The notes under the pieces: generated by a model
What the model was told of the DNA's origin: nothing
Database searches by the model: none
What the model saw: only the letters and a program-made list of their open reading frames with translations
Made by a program: the position numbers and the translations under genes
Shown here: one piece after another, positions 16,585 through 25,292 of the stretch
Position numbering within the stretch: position 1 is the first letter of the stretch
Layout of the letters: the number at the start of each line of letters is the position of its first letter
DNA from: Anaeromassilibacillus senegalensis
Lineage (GTDB): Bacteria; Bacillota; Clostridia; Oscillospirales; Acutalibacteraceae
NCBI RefSeq assembly: GCF_021531715.1
Contig: NZ_JAFBIT010000001.1
Location: 1-64,000 of the forward strand
Direction: 5' to 3'
Length of the DNA stretch: 64,000 bases

Positions 16585-18498
16585 ATGAAAAAAAGAAAGA
16601 TTGCGCGTTTTGCGGCGGTTTTGCTGACACTGCTGCTTGCGGGCTGCAGTTCGGTGCAGCCGGCCGCCCAGACCGATGCGAGCCCCGCGCCGGAAAGCAG
16701 CACGTCGGATGTAACAGAAACGGAAAGTGAAGCTGAAACGGAGACCGTGTCGGTCAGCACGTCTGGCCCCATCGATGAGGCAAGCCTTACGCTTAAAAAG
16801 AAGGATGAATATACCGACTATACGGGCGCCGTGGAGGTCGACCTTTCCAATCCGGCAGACGCGGCGGGCGTAAGCGTTTCGGGCAGTGTCATTACGATCA
16901 CGGCGGACGGCACGTATGTCTTGACCGGCACGCTTGCAGACGGGCAGATCATCGTCGACGCCGGAGACGCGGCCGACGTGCGGCTTGTGCTCGAGAATGC
17001 GGCGCTTTCCAGCTCGGACTCTGCGCCGATTTACGCAAAAAACGCGGATAAGGTCATTTTAAGCCTGCCTGAGGGTACGGAGAGCCGCATCACCGACAGC
17101 GTGACTGGCATGGACGGCGAGGAGGAGCTGTCTGCGGCCGTGTACAGCGTCTGCGACCTTACCGTGAACGGCAGCGGCACGCTGTACGTCACGGCAAACG
17201 CGAACGACGCAATCACGACGAAGGATGATCTCAAGCTCAACGGCGCGAAGCTGGTACTGACGGCGGCAGACGACGGGATTGTCGGCAAGGACAGCGTCCA
17301 GATTTTTGACGGGACAATCGATATTACCGCGCAGGGCGACGGCATAAAGTCGACCAAGGCGGAAGAGGATAAGGGCTTCGTCTATATCGGCGGTGGGGTG
17401 CTTACCGTTGACGCGGGCTGTGACGGCATACAGGCGGAGACGAGCGCGCTCATTTCGGGCGGCGAGCTGAACATCACAACGGGCGGCGGCAGCGCGAATG
17501 CAGCGGTGAAAACGGGGAACGATAGGTTCATCGGCTGGCAGAACAGCGCGAGCGATACGGACGCGCCGTCCGAGAAGGGTGTAAAGGCGCAGACGTATCT
17601 GGAGATCACAGGCGGCACGCTGACGCTTGACACGACGGACGACAGCATTCATTGCAACGACACAATCATGGTTTCCGGCGGAACGATCACGGCGCAGTCC
17701 GGCGACGACGGCCTGCATGCGGACAGTTATCTGGAAATCTCGAACGGTTCGGTCACGGTGCTGAAGAGTTACGAGGGTATCGAGGCGAGCGAGATCGTCG
17801 TGAACGGCGGGGAGATCGATGTGGCGGCGCAGGACGACGGATTTAACGCCGCTGGCGGCGCGGATGGCTCCTCAATGGATGGGCGTCCGGGGCAGAACGC
17901 CTTTGCCGGGGATGCGTCGAAATCGCTGACGTTCAACGACGGTACAGTCACGGTCGATGCGGGCGGCGATGGACTCGATTCCAACGGTACGCTGACGATC
18001 AACGGCGGCACGATTTGTGTCAGCGGTCCGACGGACAGTGCGAACGGAACCTTTGACAGTGGCACGGGCTTCACGGTGAACGGCGGCGTCCTGCTCGGCG
18101 TCGGCAGCGCGGGCATGATGGAAACGCCCGGCGAGGACTCGGCGCAGAATGTCGTCATCGTAAGCGGTTCTGGTCAGGCAGGCAGCACGGTGGAGATCCG
18201 CGATGCGGCCGGTTCGGTGCTCGTCTCCTGGACTGTCCCGAAGAGCTTTTCGGTTGTGACCTTCAGCATGCCGGAGATTACGGTCGGCGAGACGTATGCG
18301 GTATATGTAGACGGCACGCAGGCGGCGAGCGCAGAGTGCACTGGTGTCGTGACCGGCGGCGCGGGCGGCATGGCCGGGGGCTTTGACAGAGGCGGCGGAA
18401 AAGGCGGTTTTATGGATCCCGGGGCGCAAAAACCCGGCGGCATGCCGGAAAAGCCCAGTGCCGCAGGCGGTCTGTTTGGTGTCGGTCAGGCACAATAA
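16585..18498 (+). CDS. Cthe_2159-like surface lipoprotein (beta-helix)
   Basis: A 637-aa lipoprotein with lipobox LLAGC (Cys21), an acidic Ser/Thr linker (22-65), then a long run of right-handed parallel beta-helix-like repeats rich in NGGTI, SGGEL, DGLDSNG and DDGLHADS. This matches the Cthe_2159 family, whose founder binds acidic polysaccharide (polygalacturonate). The C-terminus is Gly-rich (GGAGGMAGGFDRGGGKGG). Third gene of the VTC/DUF4956 operon, so it may bind or organise the polymer made by that pair on the cell surface. Calcium binding by the Asp-rich turns is likely. Confidence 0.83.
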   Translation: MKKRKIARFAAVLLTLLLAGCSSVQPAAQTDASPAPESSTSDVTETESEAETETVSVSTSGPIDEASLTLKKKDEYTDYTGAVEVDLSNPADAAGVSVSGSVITITADGTYVLTGTLADGQIIVDAGDAADVRLVLENAALSSSDSAPIYAKNADKVILSLPEGTESRITDSVTGMDGEEELSAAVYSVCDLTVNGSGTLYVTANANDAITTKDDLKLNGAKLVLTAADDGIVGKDSVQIFDGTIDITAQGDGIKSTKAEEDKGFVYIGGGVLTVDAGCDGIQAETSALISGGELNITTGGGSANAAVKTGNDRFIGWQNSASDTDAPSEKGVKAQTYLEITGGTLTLDTTDDSIHCNDTIMVSGGTITAQSGDDGLHADSYLEISNGSVTVLKSYEGIEASEIVVNGGEIDVAAQDDGFNAAGGADGSSMDGRPGQNAFAGDASKSLTFNDGTVTVDAGGDGLDSNGTLTINGGTICVSGPTDSANGTFDSGTGFTVNGGVLLGVGSAGMMETPGEDSAQNVVIVSGSGQAGSTVEIRDAAGSVLVSWTVPKSFSVVTFSMPEITVGETYAVYVDGTQAASAECTGVVTGGAGGMAGGFDRGGGKGGFMDPGAQKPGGMPEKPSAAGGLFGVGQAQ

Positions 18499-18616
18499 AT
18501 AGCGAAAAATGAATATTCTGTAACAATATCTGGCGGTTCATAGGGAAAAGGAAAATCTTTTGACCAAAAAGCCGCAAATCCGTCCGATTGTGTCGAAACA
18601 GAGCGAACGATTTTGT

Positions 18617-18645
18617 TTGAATACACCCTGCAGGCTTGCTATAAT
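18617..18645 (+). promoter_or_regulatory. Promoter of the 18750 gene
   Basis: TTGAAT (18617-18622), 17-bp spacer, TATAAT (18640-18645). Confidence 0.75.
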
Positions 18646-18749
18646 GGGGATATGAAATCCGACAGGGTTTCCGCACATCCGACAGTGAACCCCCAAAATA
18701 GACTGGAAACAGCAGATGCTCGACAGGCTTGTCGAGAAAGGAGAACAGG

Positions 18750-18962
18750 ATGAAAAACAACGAAAAAAACGGGCTGATTCTGTGTGTTGCGGAAAAGCAC
18801 GGCGTGGACGGCGAGACGGTTCGCAGCGGGATCCGGGAGGCGATTCGGGCGGCGCAGCAGTCGGAGAATTCGACGGCACGTGCGTTCTGGGACACCGTCC
18901 CGGCGGATGCCAGCGATCTCGATGTGGTGCGTCTCATCACCGAGCTGCTTCGCGTAAGCTGA
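18750..18962 (+). CDS. Small protein, Spo0A C-terminal-like fold
   Basis: A 70-aa cytoplasmic protein. CVAEKHGVDGETVRSGIREAI resembles the recognition region of the Spo0A effector domain (helix, HG turn, V.S.I..AI helix), and the remainder (FWDTVPADASDLDVVRLITELLR) is helical. There is no receiver domain. Small stand-alone Spo0A_C-like proteins occur in gut Clostridia; DNA binding is inferred. AAAGGAG precedes the ATG. It has its own promoter and terminator, so it is a single-gene unit. Confidence 0.55.
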   Translation: MKNNEKNGLILCVAEKHGVDGETVRSGIREAIRAAQQSENSTARAFWDTVPADASDLDVVRLITELLRVS

Positions 18963-18973
18963 AAGATCGGGAC

Positions 18974-19010
18974 AAAAAAGGGACTGCGGGTCTGCCGCAG
19001 TCCTTTTCTT
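18974..19010 (+). terminator. Terminator after the small Spo0A-like gene
   Basis: GGACTGCGG (18981-18989) pairs with CCGCAGTCC (18995-19003), with A-rich upstream and TTTTCTT downstream. Confidence 0.85.
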
Positions 19011-19064
19011 GTATCCGGCGCAGAATTTGTCGGGAATTTTTGCGTGAAACCGGAAAAGAAGGGA

Positions 19065-19093
19065 TGGACTTTTGCGTGGAGATCCTGTATAAT
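19065..19093 (+). promoter_or_regulatory. Promoter of the vWA surface protein gene
   Basis: TGGACT (19065-19070), 17-bp spacer, TATAAT (19088-19093). Confidence 0.65.
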
Positions 19094-19156
19094 AATAATG
19101 TATACAAAGCGAAAAATACCCGTATTGCCCAGTATTCTGAAAATGGAGGAACGCAT

Positions 19157-21061
19157 ATGAAAAGCAAAGTAACGGTCAGACGGTTGCTCGCGATGGTGCT
19201 CTGCTTTGCCCTGGTTCTGTCCCTCGGCCTGACGGCGTTTGCGGACGAAGCGTTGGAGCCGGTCAAGGAACCGTGCGGGGATGTGCCGCAGATGACGGAG
19301 ATTCCCGAGCTCGTCCAAAGCGTATCGAGATCCCAGACGGCGACCGAGCTGGATGAGAACTATACGTCCAAAGTGACGCTGTCCCTGCCTGCGGCAGATT
19401 ATCCGTCGTCGATCGATCTTGTTCTGGTGATCGACGTTTCCGGCGGCAAGGAGAAGAACGCACTCATGGAAGTAAAGGCTGCCGCAACCGCGCTGTGCGA
19501 CGAAATGGCGGCAAAGAAGAATATCGAGACAAAGATCGGCATTGTGGCGTTCAATCAGGAGGCCCATGCGCTGACGGAGGATCTGGTTTCCGCCGAGGAG
19601 GCGAAGGCTGTCCTTGAAGAGCTTGAGGAAAAGCTTGAGGGCGCGGACGGCGCTAACATGGTGGCCGGCCTTGCCGCTGCCAAGGAGATGTTGGACGCGG
19701 GCAATGGCGCCGAGAAGCAGCTTGTCCTCTTGAGCCGCGGCGCGCCGACCGGCTGGCTGGACGCCGAAGGCGAGCCTGTCTGCAAGCAGTATGGCGCCTA
19801 CAAGGAGGTTGATGAGGCAGGCAAGCCTGTTGTCTCTGAGATGCAGCCGGCCGGGCTCGAGCCGGAAATCAGCGCGAAGGACGCTTCGGGTGTCGTGCCG
19901 ATGGAGGAGCTGCTGGAGATCGCCGACTGGAACGATGACGCGAACAACTGGTATTTCAACGAGATAGAGAATACAAACTATGAGAATGGCTATAAGTATT
20001 CCAATCTCCAGAAGTCGGTCTATATGACGGCCCAGTACCTCTCCGAAAATATCCTCGGCCGCTATCCGCTGCATCTTGTGGCGTTCGGCATCGATGAGGA
20101 GGACGAGAAGCAGGGCGAGAATGACGCCGTATTCCAGTATTGGAAGAACCTCTGCGGCTGGATTGGCGAGCAGAGCGGCGTTTCGTACACAGCGGCTGCA
20201 AAGCCCGAGAAGGAAAGCGAAAAAGAGCTCGTAGCGGCTTTCCGTGCAATTGCCGACGCGGCTACGCTGGTGGTTGACGCAGACACAAGGGTGGATATTG
20301 TCATCGGCAAAGCGGATGATTACGATTTCCAGTTTATCAATGACCCGGCAGCGCTGTCCCTCACGGTGAACGGCGAAGCGCTGGCCATTACAAAAGAGGG
20401 AAGCTCCACGTACGGCTTCGGTGAAGCGGTTGACAACGCGGGCGGAAAGACTTTCCCATTTGTGCTCCACTATTATGCGGATGACAAGGGTGAAACGCTG
20501 GTGTGGGACATCAACGTTCCGATCACCAAGGACGTGCCGGTGCAGCTTACCTATTCGGTCAAGCTGACCGATCCGAAAACCGAGGCCGGTACATACGGCA
20601 CATATGACGCGGACGGCAGCAAGGGCTGCGACGGCCTGTTTGTCTGCAACAGCGCGGTGCTGAAGCTGAAGAAGGAGGAAGCCTTCCTGAAGCCTACCGT
20701 CTCCTATACGGTGAAGCCTGCGCCGAGCGAGAAGCCGACGGAGACCCCGGAGCCTACGGCGAAACCCACAGCGACCCCGACTCCGACTGCAGAACCGACG
20801 GCGACCCCGACTCCGACTGCAGAACCGACGGCGACACCGGCCCCGACCGCCACACCTGCGCCGACAGCGGAACCCACCGCTACCCCGGCATCCACGGCTG
20901 CACCGACGGCAACACCCGCCGCGACGGCTGTGCCGACCGGCCCGAAAACCGGCGATGACGGCGTATCGGTCGTTTGGTTTGCGCTGGCAGGCATTTCCGC
21001 GCTCGGTCTCGGCCTTGTGGGCGGCACCCTGTTTTTCCGCAAGCGCAGCGCGCACAAGTAA
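19157..21061 (+). CDS. Wall-anchored vWA-domain protein with degenerate MIDAS
   Basis: A 634-aa secreted protein. A signal peptide (1-30, ending LTAFA) precedes a von Willebrand A domain (about 90-360). The metal site is altered: DxSxS reads DVSGG, the TN/TG loop reads GANMVAGL and the DG.PT loop reads SRGAPT, so three usual ligands are missing. Two beta-rich domains follow, then a Thr/Pro/Ala linker (TPTPTAEPTA repeats) and a C-terminal PKTGDD motif, hydrophobic helix and RKRSAHK tail, a sortase-type signal different from the LPETG of the pilus. Ligand unknown. ATG at 19157 with TGGAGG; the longer frame from 18716 is not coding. Confidence 0.85.
   Translation: MKSKVTVRRLLAMVLCFALVLSLGLTAFADEALEPVKEPCGDVPQMTEIPELVQSVSRSQTATELDENYTSKVTLSLPAADYPSSIDLVLVIDVSGGKEKNALMEVKAAATALCDEMAAKKNIETKIGIVAFNQEAHALTEDLVSAEEAKAVLEELEEKLEGADGANMVAGLAAAKEMLDAGNGAEKQLVLLSRGAPTGWLDAEGEPVCKQYGAYKEVDEAGKPVVSEMQPAGLEPEISAKDASGVVPMEELLEIADWNDDANNWYFNEIENTNYENGYKYSNLQKSVYMTAQYLSENILGRYPLHLVAFGIDEEDEKQGENDAVFQYWKNLCGWIGEQSGVSYTAAAKPEKESEKELVAAFRAIADAATLVVDADTRVDIVIGKADDYDFQFINDPAALSLTVNGEALAITKEGSSTYGFGEAVDNAGGKTFPFVLHYYADDKGETLVWDINVPITKDVPVQLTYSVKLTDPKTEAGTYGTYDADGSKGCDGLFVCNSAVLKLKKEEAFLKPTVSYTVKPAPSEKPTETPEPTAKPTATPTPTAEPTATPTPTAEPTATPAPTATPAPTAEPTATPASTAAPTATPAATAVPTGPKTGDDGVSVVWFALAGISALGLGLVGGTLFFRKRSAHK
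20771..20830 (+). repeat. Two perfect 30-bp tandem repeats
   Basis: The 30-bp unit starting GCGACCCCGACTCCGACTGC occurs at 20771-20800 and 20801-20830 without a mismatch and encodes ATPTPTAEPT in the wall-spanning linker. Slippage here would change linker length. Confidence 0.9.
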
Positions 21062-21092
21062 TCAGCGGAGAACTGATAATTCAAAAAATTGA

Positions 21093-21132
21093 GGGAGCTG
21101 AATCCGGATATCCGGACTCGGCTCCCTTTTTT
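21093..21132. terminator. Bidirectional terminator between the vWA gene and valS
   Basis: GGGAGC...TCCGGATATCCGGA...GCTCCC followed by TTTTTT; on the other strand it is followed by AATTTTTTG. Both converging genes end within 35 bases of it. Confidence 0.9.
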
Positions 21133-21142
21133 GTGCGCGGAT

Positions 21143-23482
21143 TTATCGGTAACGGATTTTTTCTGCACCGGTGCATGCGAGAAGATCGCGCTCTGTTTCG
21201 CGCAGCCACGGCTCGAATTCACCTGCGGGCAGCTCGAGAAGCGGCAGCGCGGCTTTCATCGAAAGCCCGTTTTCGGTCTTGTACTTGCGGACGGCGGCGA
21301 GCGTCTCCTTGAGTGTCTCGCCGAAGGCGAGCAGCTTGCCGTCCGGCGCGCCGGGTGTTTCCCAGCATAACAGGTGGATGGATTTCTCATCCTCAAACTG
21401 CCGGAAATAGGGCTGATAGAGGTATTCCGTGATGTGCGGGACGTAGATCGCGTAGAGCTTCAGAATGCGGAGAAACGCGCCGTACAGCGCCGCCTGCGCG
21501 CTTTTTGTGTTCGCCTCGCCGTGACGCTCGGGCTTATAGAGGCGGTCTTTCAGCAGCTCGAGCGCGTTGTCGCAGAAATCCTTCCAGAACAGCTCGTCGA
21601 TCTCCTTGCGTGCCGCGCCGATCTCGTATGCGTCCAGCAGCGCCTGTGCGCGCCGCGTCGCGTCGTCACAGCGCGCGAGCAGCCAGCAGTCGGCGGGCAG
21701 CGTGGCTTCGGCGGTTTTGGGGTCAAAGCCCTCGAGCCGCGCGAAGACAAATTTCGCGGCGTTCCAGAGCTTTGTGATGAACCGTTTCGGCGCGTCCAGC
21801 TCGGCGGGGGAGAAGAACGTATCTGTACCGAGCCGCGCGCCCGCCGTCCAGTAGCGCAGGACGTCGGCGGAATGCTGCGCGATCAGCCGCTCGGGGTCGA
21901 GCGCGTTGCCCTTTGATTTACTCATCTTCTCTCCGGGCTTTGCGAGGACGAAGCCGCAGATCATCAGGTCGCGCCACGGGAGCTTACCGGTGTGGTACAG
22001 ACTGCGGACGATCGTGTAAAACGTCCACGTGCGGATGATCTCGTGCGCGTGCGTGCGCATCGACATTGGCACGAGATCGAGCCCTAGCCGTTCGTTGATC
22101 TGCGGCGTGATGCTCGAGGTTGCCCATGTGTCGAAAACGGCGGTCTCGGGGACAAATTTCGTACAGCCGCAGTCGCATTTTCCTGTGTACGGTGTCTCGA
22201 TGGGGTTCAGCGGGAGCTGCTCCGGCGCAGCGAAAACGGGCTTGCCGCAGTCCGCGCAGTACCAGACTGGGAACGGAACGCCGAAATACCGCTGGCGCGA
22301 GATGCACCAGTCCCACTTGAGGTTTTCAACCCACGCGGTGTAGCGCGACTTCATCTGCGGTGGGTACCAACGGATTTCGTCCGCCGCCCGGAGAAAGCGC
22401 TCCTTTTCGCTCAGAATGTCGATGTACCACTGGCGCGAGGGCAGAATCTCAACGGGGTGCCCGCAGCGCTCGTGAACCGCGATGGTGTGGGAAATGCATT
22501 CGGTGCGGAGCAGCAGTCCGCTCTCATCCAGCCGCCGCAGAATCTCCGCGCGCGCCGCCTTGACGCGCAGCCCGCTGATATACGGAACATCCGGCGCGAT
22601 TTTGCCGTCCGGCAGGAGGACGCGGCGGTAGGGGAGGTTGTGCTCCGTGTACCATGCGGCGTCGGTGCTGTCGCCGAACGTGGCGCACATGACGACGCCG
22701 GTGCCCTTGTCCGGCGCAACCTTGTCATCGGTCAGAATCGGGATGTCGAAGTTATAGAGCGGAACGCGCGCCGTTTTGCCGACAAAATCGCGGTAGCGCG
22801 CATCGTCCGGGTGAACGAACAGGCAGACGCAGCCGAAAAGCAGCTCCGGGCGCGTCGTCGCGACCTCCAGCGTCTTTTCTTCACAGACGAACGGCAGGTA
22901 GTTGAACGTCGTCTCCGTTTCGGTGGTCTCCAGCTCCGCCTGCGCGATGGAGGTGCGGCACTCGGTGCACCACAGAACGGGCGATTCCTTCATGTACGCG
23001 CGCCCGTCGCGGACGAGCTCCAAAAAGAGCGACTGCGAAATCTTCTGTACCTCGGGGCTGACCGTGCGGTACTGCGTGTCCCAGTCGACCGAAAAGCCGA
23101 GCGATTCCCAGAACGCGCGGAACTGCGCCTCATATTTTTCGGCAGTTTCGCTGCATTTCTCGATAAATTCGCTGCGCGGCAGGTCGGCGGCGCGGACGCC
23201 CGTTTCGCGCTCGACAAGCCGCTCGGTCGGCAGACCGTTGTCGTCAAAGCCAAACGGGTAAAAGACGTTCTCGCCCTGCATCCGGTGGTAGCGCGCGATG
23301 ATCTCCGCCTGCGTGAACGAAAACAGGTGCCCGATGTGCAGGCTGCCGCTGACCGTCGGGGGTGGCGTGTCGATCGAGTAGATCGGGCCTTTCCGGTTCG
23401 GGTCAAATTTGTAGATGCCCTCCTCTTTCCAGAACGACTGCATCTGCGGCTCGATCCGCGCAAAATCGTAATACTTTTCCAT
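21143..23482 (-). CDS. valS: Valyl-tRNA synthetase, archaeal/rickettsial type
   Basis: A 779-aa class I synthetase that charges tRNA-Val. The front motif reads SIDTPPPTVSGSLHIGH, typical of archaeal-type ValRS (bacterial ones read IPPPNVTGSLHMGH). KMSKSKGNALDP supplies the second signature. The editing domain has TTRPELLFG. Zinc-type cysteine sets WCTEC and WYCADC..CDCGC are present. It lacks most of the C-terminal coiled-coil arm, which explains the length below the usual 880. ATG at 23482 is chosen because it begins the conserved MEKYYDFARIEPQMQ; a T-box leader precedes it. Good codon match to neighbours, so any transfer is old. Confidence 0.95.
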   Translation of the reverse strand: MEKYYDFARIEPQMQSFWKEEGIYKFDPNRKGPIYSIDTPPPTVSGSLHIGHLFSFTQAEIIARYHRMQGENVFYPFGFDDNGLPTERLVERETGVRAADLPRSEFIEKCSETAEKYEAQFRAFWESLGFSVDWDTQYRTVSPEVQKISQSLFLELVRDGRAYMKESPVLWCTECRTSIAQAELETTETETTFNYLPFVCEEKTLEVATTRPELLFGCVCLFVHPDDARYRDFVGKTARVPLYNFDIPILTDDKVAPDKGTGVVMCATFGDSTDAAWYTEHNLPYRRVLLPDGKIAPDVPYISGLRVKAARAEILRRLDESGLLLRTECISHTIAVHERCGHPVEILPSRQWYIDILSEKERFLRAADEIRWYPPQMKSRYTAWVENLKWDWCISRQRYFGVPFPVWYCADCGKPVFAAPEQLPLNPIETPYTGKCDCGCTKFVPETAVFDTWATSSITPQINERLGLDLVPMSMRTHAHEIIRTWTFYTIVRSLYHTGKLPWRDLMICGFVLAKPGEKMSKSKGNALDPERLIAQHSADVLRYWTAGARLGTDTFFSPAELDAPKRFITKLWNAAKFVFARLEGFDPKTAEATLPADCWLLARCDDATRRAQALLDAYEIGAARKEIDELFWKDFCDNALELLKDRLYKPERHGEANTKSAQAALYGAFLRILKLYAIYVPHITEYLYQPYFRQFEDEKSIHLLCWETPGAPDGKLLAFGETLKETLAAVRKYKTENGLSMKAALPLLELPAGEFEPWLRETERDLLACTGAEKIRYR

Positions 23483-23519
23483 GTTGACAGCTTCCTTTCT
23501 CCGATAAAAGTTTGGACCA

Positions 23520-23823
23520 AATACAAAAAGTCCCAAGCAGCATGATTTCTACTGCTTGGGACGAACATTGTCCGTGGTACCACCCAATTTCAGAGGGGAG
23601 CCCTCTGCGCTTTGCCGGTGCGGGACAGCGCGCTGTCCGATACCGCTTTCCTGATGACGGTGGAAATTCCGTTGAAGTCTACTTAGGGCAAAGCCCTGTT
23701 CGGTTCACAGCTTAGAGGTCACTTTCCGCACGCCTTCCCGGGAGCTTACACCAACCGCTCCCTCTCTGCGCATCCAGCCGCGCGTACTCTTCCTCGTCAA
23801 TGCCTTTACTGTATTCGGTTCTT
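23520..23823 (-). promoter_or_regulatory. T-box riboswitch leader of valS
   Basis: The minus-strand leader carries the T-box antiterminator sequence GGGTGGTACCACGG (23572-23585), followed by a strong terminator (CGTCCCAAGCAG...CTGCTTGGGAC, TTTTTG; 23526-23563). Upstream are Stem I features, including AGTACGCGCGGCTGGATG. It should read uncharged tRNA-Val and allow valS expression when valine is short. I did not assign the specifier codon with confidence. Confidence 0.95.
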
Positions 23824-23829
23824 GCTTGC

Positions 23830-23857
23830 ATTATAGCACCGATTTTCGGTTTGTCAA
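23830..23857 (-). promoter_or_regulatory. valS promoter
   Basis: TTGACA (23852-23857), 16-bp spacer, TATAAT (23830-23835) on the minus strand, directly upstream of the T-box leader. Confidence 0.88.
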
Positions 23858-23869
23858 GGGAAAATCGGC

Positions 23870-24340
23870 TCAATCCTTCTCATAAACGACCAGCGTCATG
23901 CGGTCGTTGATCGGAATCGTCTTTCCGACGGTGTGATACCCCATTTTTTCGTACAGATGGCAGTTGCCGCGCTCCTGCAAAATGGTCTCGAGCGACCATC
24001 CGCAGCTTCCGTGCAGCGCCTCCGCCGCGCGGATGGCTTCCTGCGCGATGCCTTTGTTCCGGTATGCGGGCAACACAAACAAAGGGGAGATTCGTTTCTT
24101 TGTGCAGCCGTCCGTCGGATCGACGACGCGGATTGCACCGACGAGCGCGCCGTCCAGCTCCAGCAGGTAGTAATACGTCTCAGGCTGCTCCAGCCGGTAC
24201 AGCACTTTTTCGAGCGGTTCGCTGCCCGGATTGGTTTCCGCATCCTGATATTTCGCAAGAAGTCCCGCAAAGGCTTCGAGTTGCATGTTCCAAATCTGTT
24301 CGGCGTCCCTGACGGTGGCGCGGACGAGCTTGAGTTCCAT
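23870..24340 (-). CDS. GNAT family N-acetyltransferase
   Basis: A 156-aa acetyl-CoA-dependent acetyltransferase. VRDAEQIWNMQ is the first GNAT helix. ISPLFVLPAYRNKGIAQEAI is the acetyl-CoA pyrophosphate loop (motif A, R/Q..G.A), and HLYEKMGYHTVGKT is motif B. The substrate cannot be told. ATG at 24340 follows AAGGGGAA; the upstream frame to 24532 runs into the divergent HAD gene. Own promoter on the minus strand (24374-24403). Ends 13 bases from the valS promoter. Confidence 0.88.
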   Translation of the reverse strand: MELKLVRATVRDAEQIWNMQLEAFAGLLAKYQDAETNPGSEPLEKVLYRLEQPETYYYLLELDGALVGAIRVVDPTDGCTKKRISPLFVLPAYRNKGIAQEAIRAAEALHGSCGWSLETILQERGNCHLYEKMGYHTVGKTIPINDRMTLVVYEKD

Positions 24341-24373
24341 GTTTTCCCCTTCTTTTTCGGTAGATTTACTGCG

Positions 24374-24403
24374 ATGATAGCATATCCGGCTGCCCTGTGT
24401 CAA
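24374..24403 (-). promoter_or_regulatory. Promoter of the GNAT gene
   Basis: TTGACA (24398-24403), 18-bp spacer, TATCAT (24374-24379) on the minus strand. Confidence 0.75.
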
Positions 24404-24421
24404 CTTTTCCGTTTTGCAGTG

Positions 24422-24450
24422 TTGACGAACCGAGAATTCCGTGGTACACT
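24422..24450 (+). promoter_or_regulatory. Promoter of the HAD hydrolase gene
   Basis: TTGACG (24422-24427), 17-bp spacer, TACACT (24445-24450). Confidence 0.65.
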
Positions 24451-24479
24451 GTTCCAAATTTACTCTCGGAGGTTTGGCT

Positions 24480-25247
24480 ATGTGGAAACTTATTCTGCTC
24501 GATCTGGACGGTACGCTTCTGCGCTCGGACAAAACCGTTTCGGACTACACGCTGGACGTTTTGGAGCGCTGCCGGGCGAAGGACTGTAAGCTCGCGATCT
24601 GCACGGCGCGCGGCGCGTCCAACGCGGAAAAGTACATCGCCCGCGTGAAGCCGGATTTCGTCGTGTCCTCCGGCGGCGCGCTCGTCCTCGCGGGGACGGA
24701 AACGGTGTGTTGCAGCCTGTTTTCGGCTGAGGAGACGGCGCGGATGATCGAAACTGCGCTGGCGCTGACAAACGGCGGCGAAATCACAGTGGATACGCTG
24801 ACGGGCCATTACTGGAATTACAAAATTGACCCGCACAGCGCCGCGCCGGACTGGGGCGACACGGTGCACACGGATTACCGCGACTTTCGCGAGCCATCGC
24901 TCAAGATCTGCGTGCAGACGACGGAGGAAGCGGTCGCGCGGGCGGTTGCCGAGAGCGTCCCGGGCTGCGACTGGGTGCGCTTTTCCGACGGCGACTGGTT
25001 CAAATTCTCGAAGGACACCGCGACGAAGGAGTACGCGATTGCGGCGATCTCTGCCGCGACCGGCATCACGCCCGCGGAGATGATCGCCTTTGGCGACGAT
25101 TACGTGGACATCGGGATGCTCAAGCTGTGCGGCTGCGGCGTCGCGATGGGAAACGCCATCGAAGCGGTGCGCCGCGCGGCGGACGACATCACGGAGACAA
25201 ACGACGCGGACGGCGTGGCAAAATATTTGGAAAGGCGGCTTCTTTGA
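24480..25247 (+). CDS. Cof-type HAD-superfamily phosphatase
   Basis: A 255-aa HAD hydrolase of the Cof/YkrA group with a C2-type cap. Motif I is LLDLDGTLL (nucleophile Asp), motif II ICTAR (Thr), motif III a lysine near KEYAIAAIS, and motif IV IAFGDDYVDIGML. Such enzymes dephosphorylate sugar phosphates, FMN or PLP; specificity is not predictable. ATG at 24480 follows CTCGGAGG. Its last codons form the left arm of a terminator shared with convergent serA. Confidence 0.9.
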   Translation: MWKLILLDLDGTLLRSDKTVSDYTLDVLERCRAKDCKLAICTARGASNAEKYIARVKPDFVVSSGGALVLAGTETVCCSLFSAEETARMIETALALTNGGEITVDTLTGHYWNYKIDPHSAAPDWGDTVHTDYRDFREPSLKICVQTTEEAVARAVAESVPGCDWVRFSDGDWFKFSKDTATKEYAIAAISAATGITPAEMIAFGDDYVDIGMLKLCGCGVAMGNAIEAVRRAADDITETNDADGVAKYLERRLL

Positions 25248-25268
25248 AACCAAAGAGGCCGCCTTTTG
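25231..25268. terminator. Bidirectional terminator between the HAD gene and serA
   Basis: AAAGGCGGCTTCTTTG pairs with CAAAGAGGCCGCCTTTT around AAAC. The left arm overlaps the HAD coding end. Confidence 0.85.
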
Positions 25269-25292
25269 CGCTGCATATTGCTTTTTGAGAAA

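Noticed and set aside
18410-21055. 881-codon minus-strand frame opposite the vWA gene
   Set aside because: Arg/Gly-rich shadow without motifs; the + strand frame has a signal peptide, vWA domain and sorting signal.
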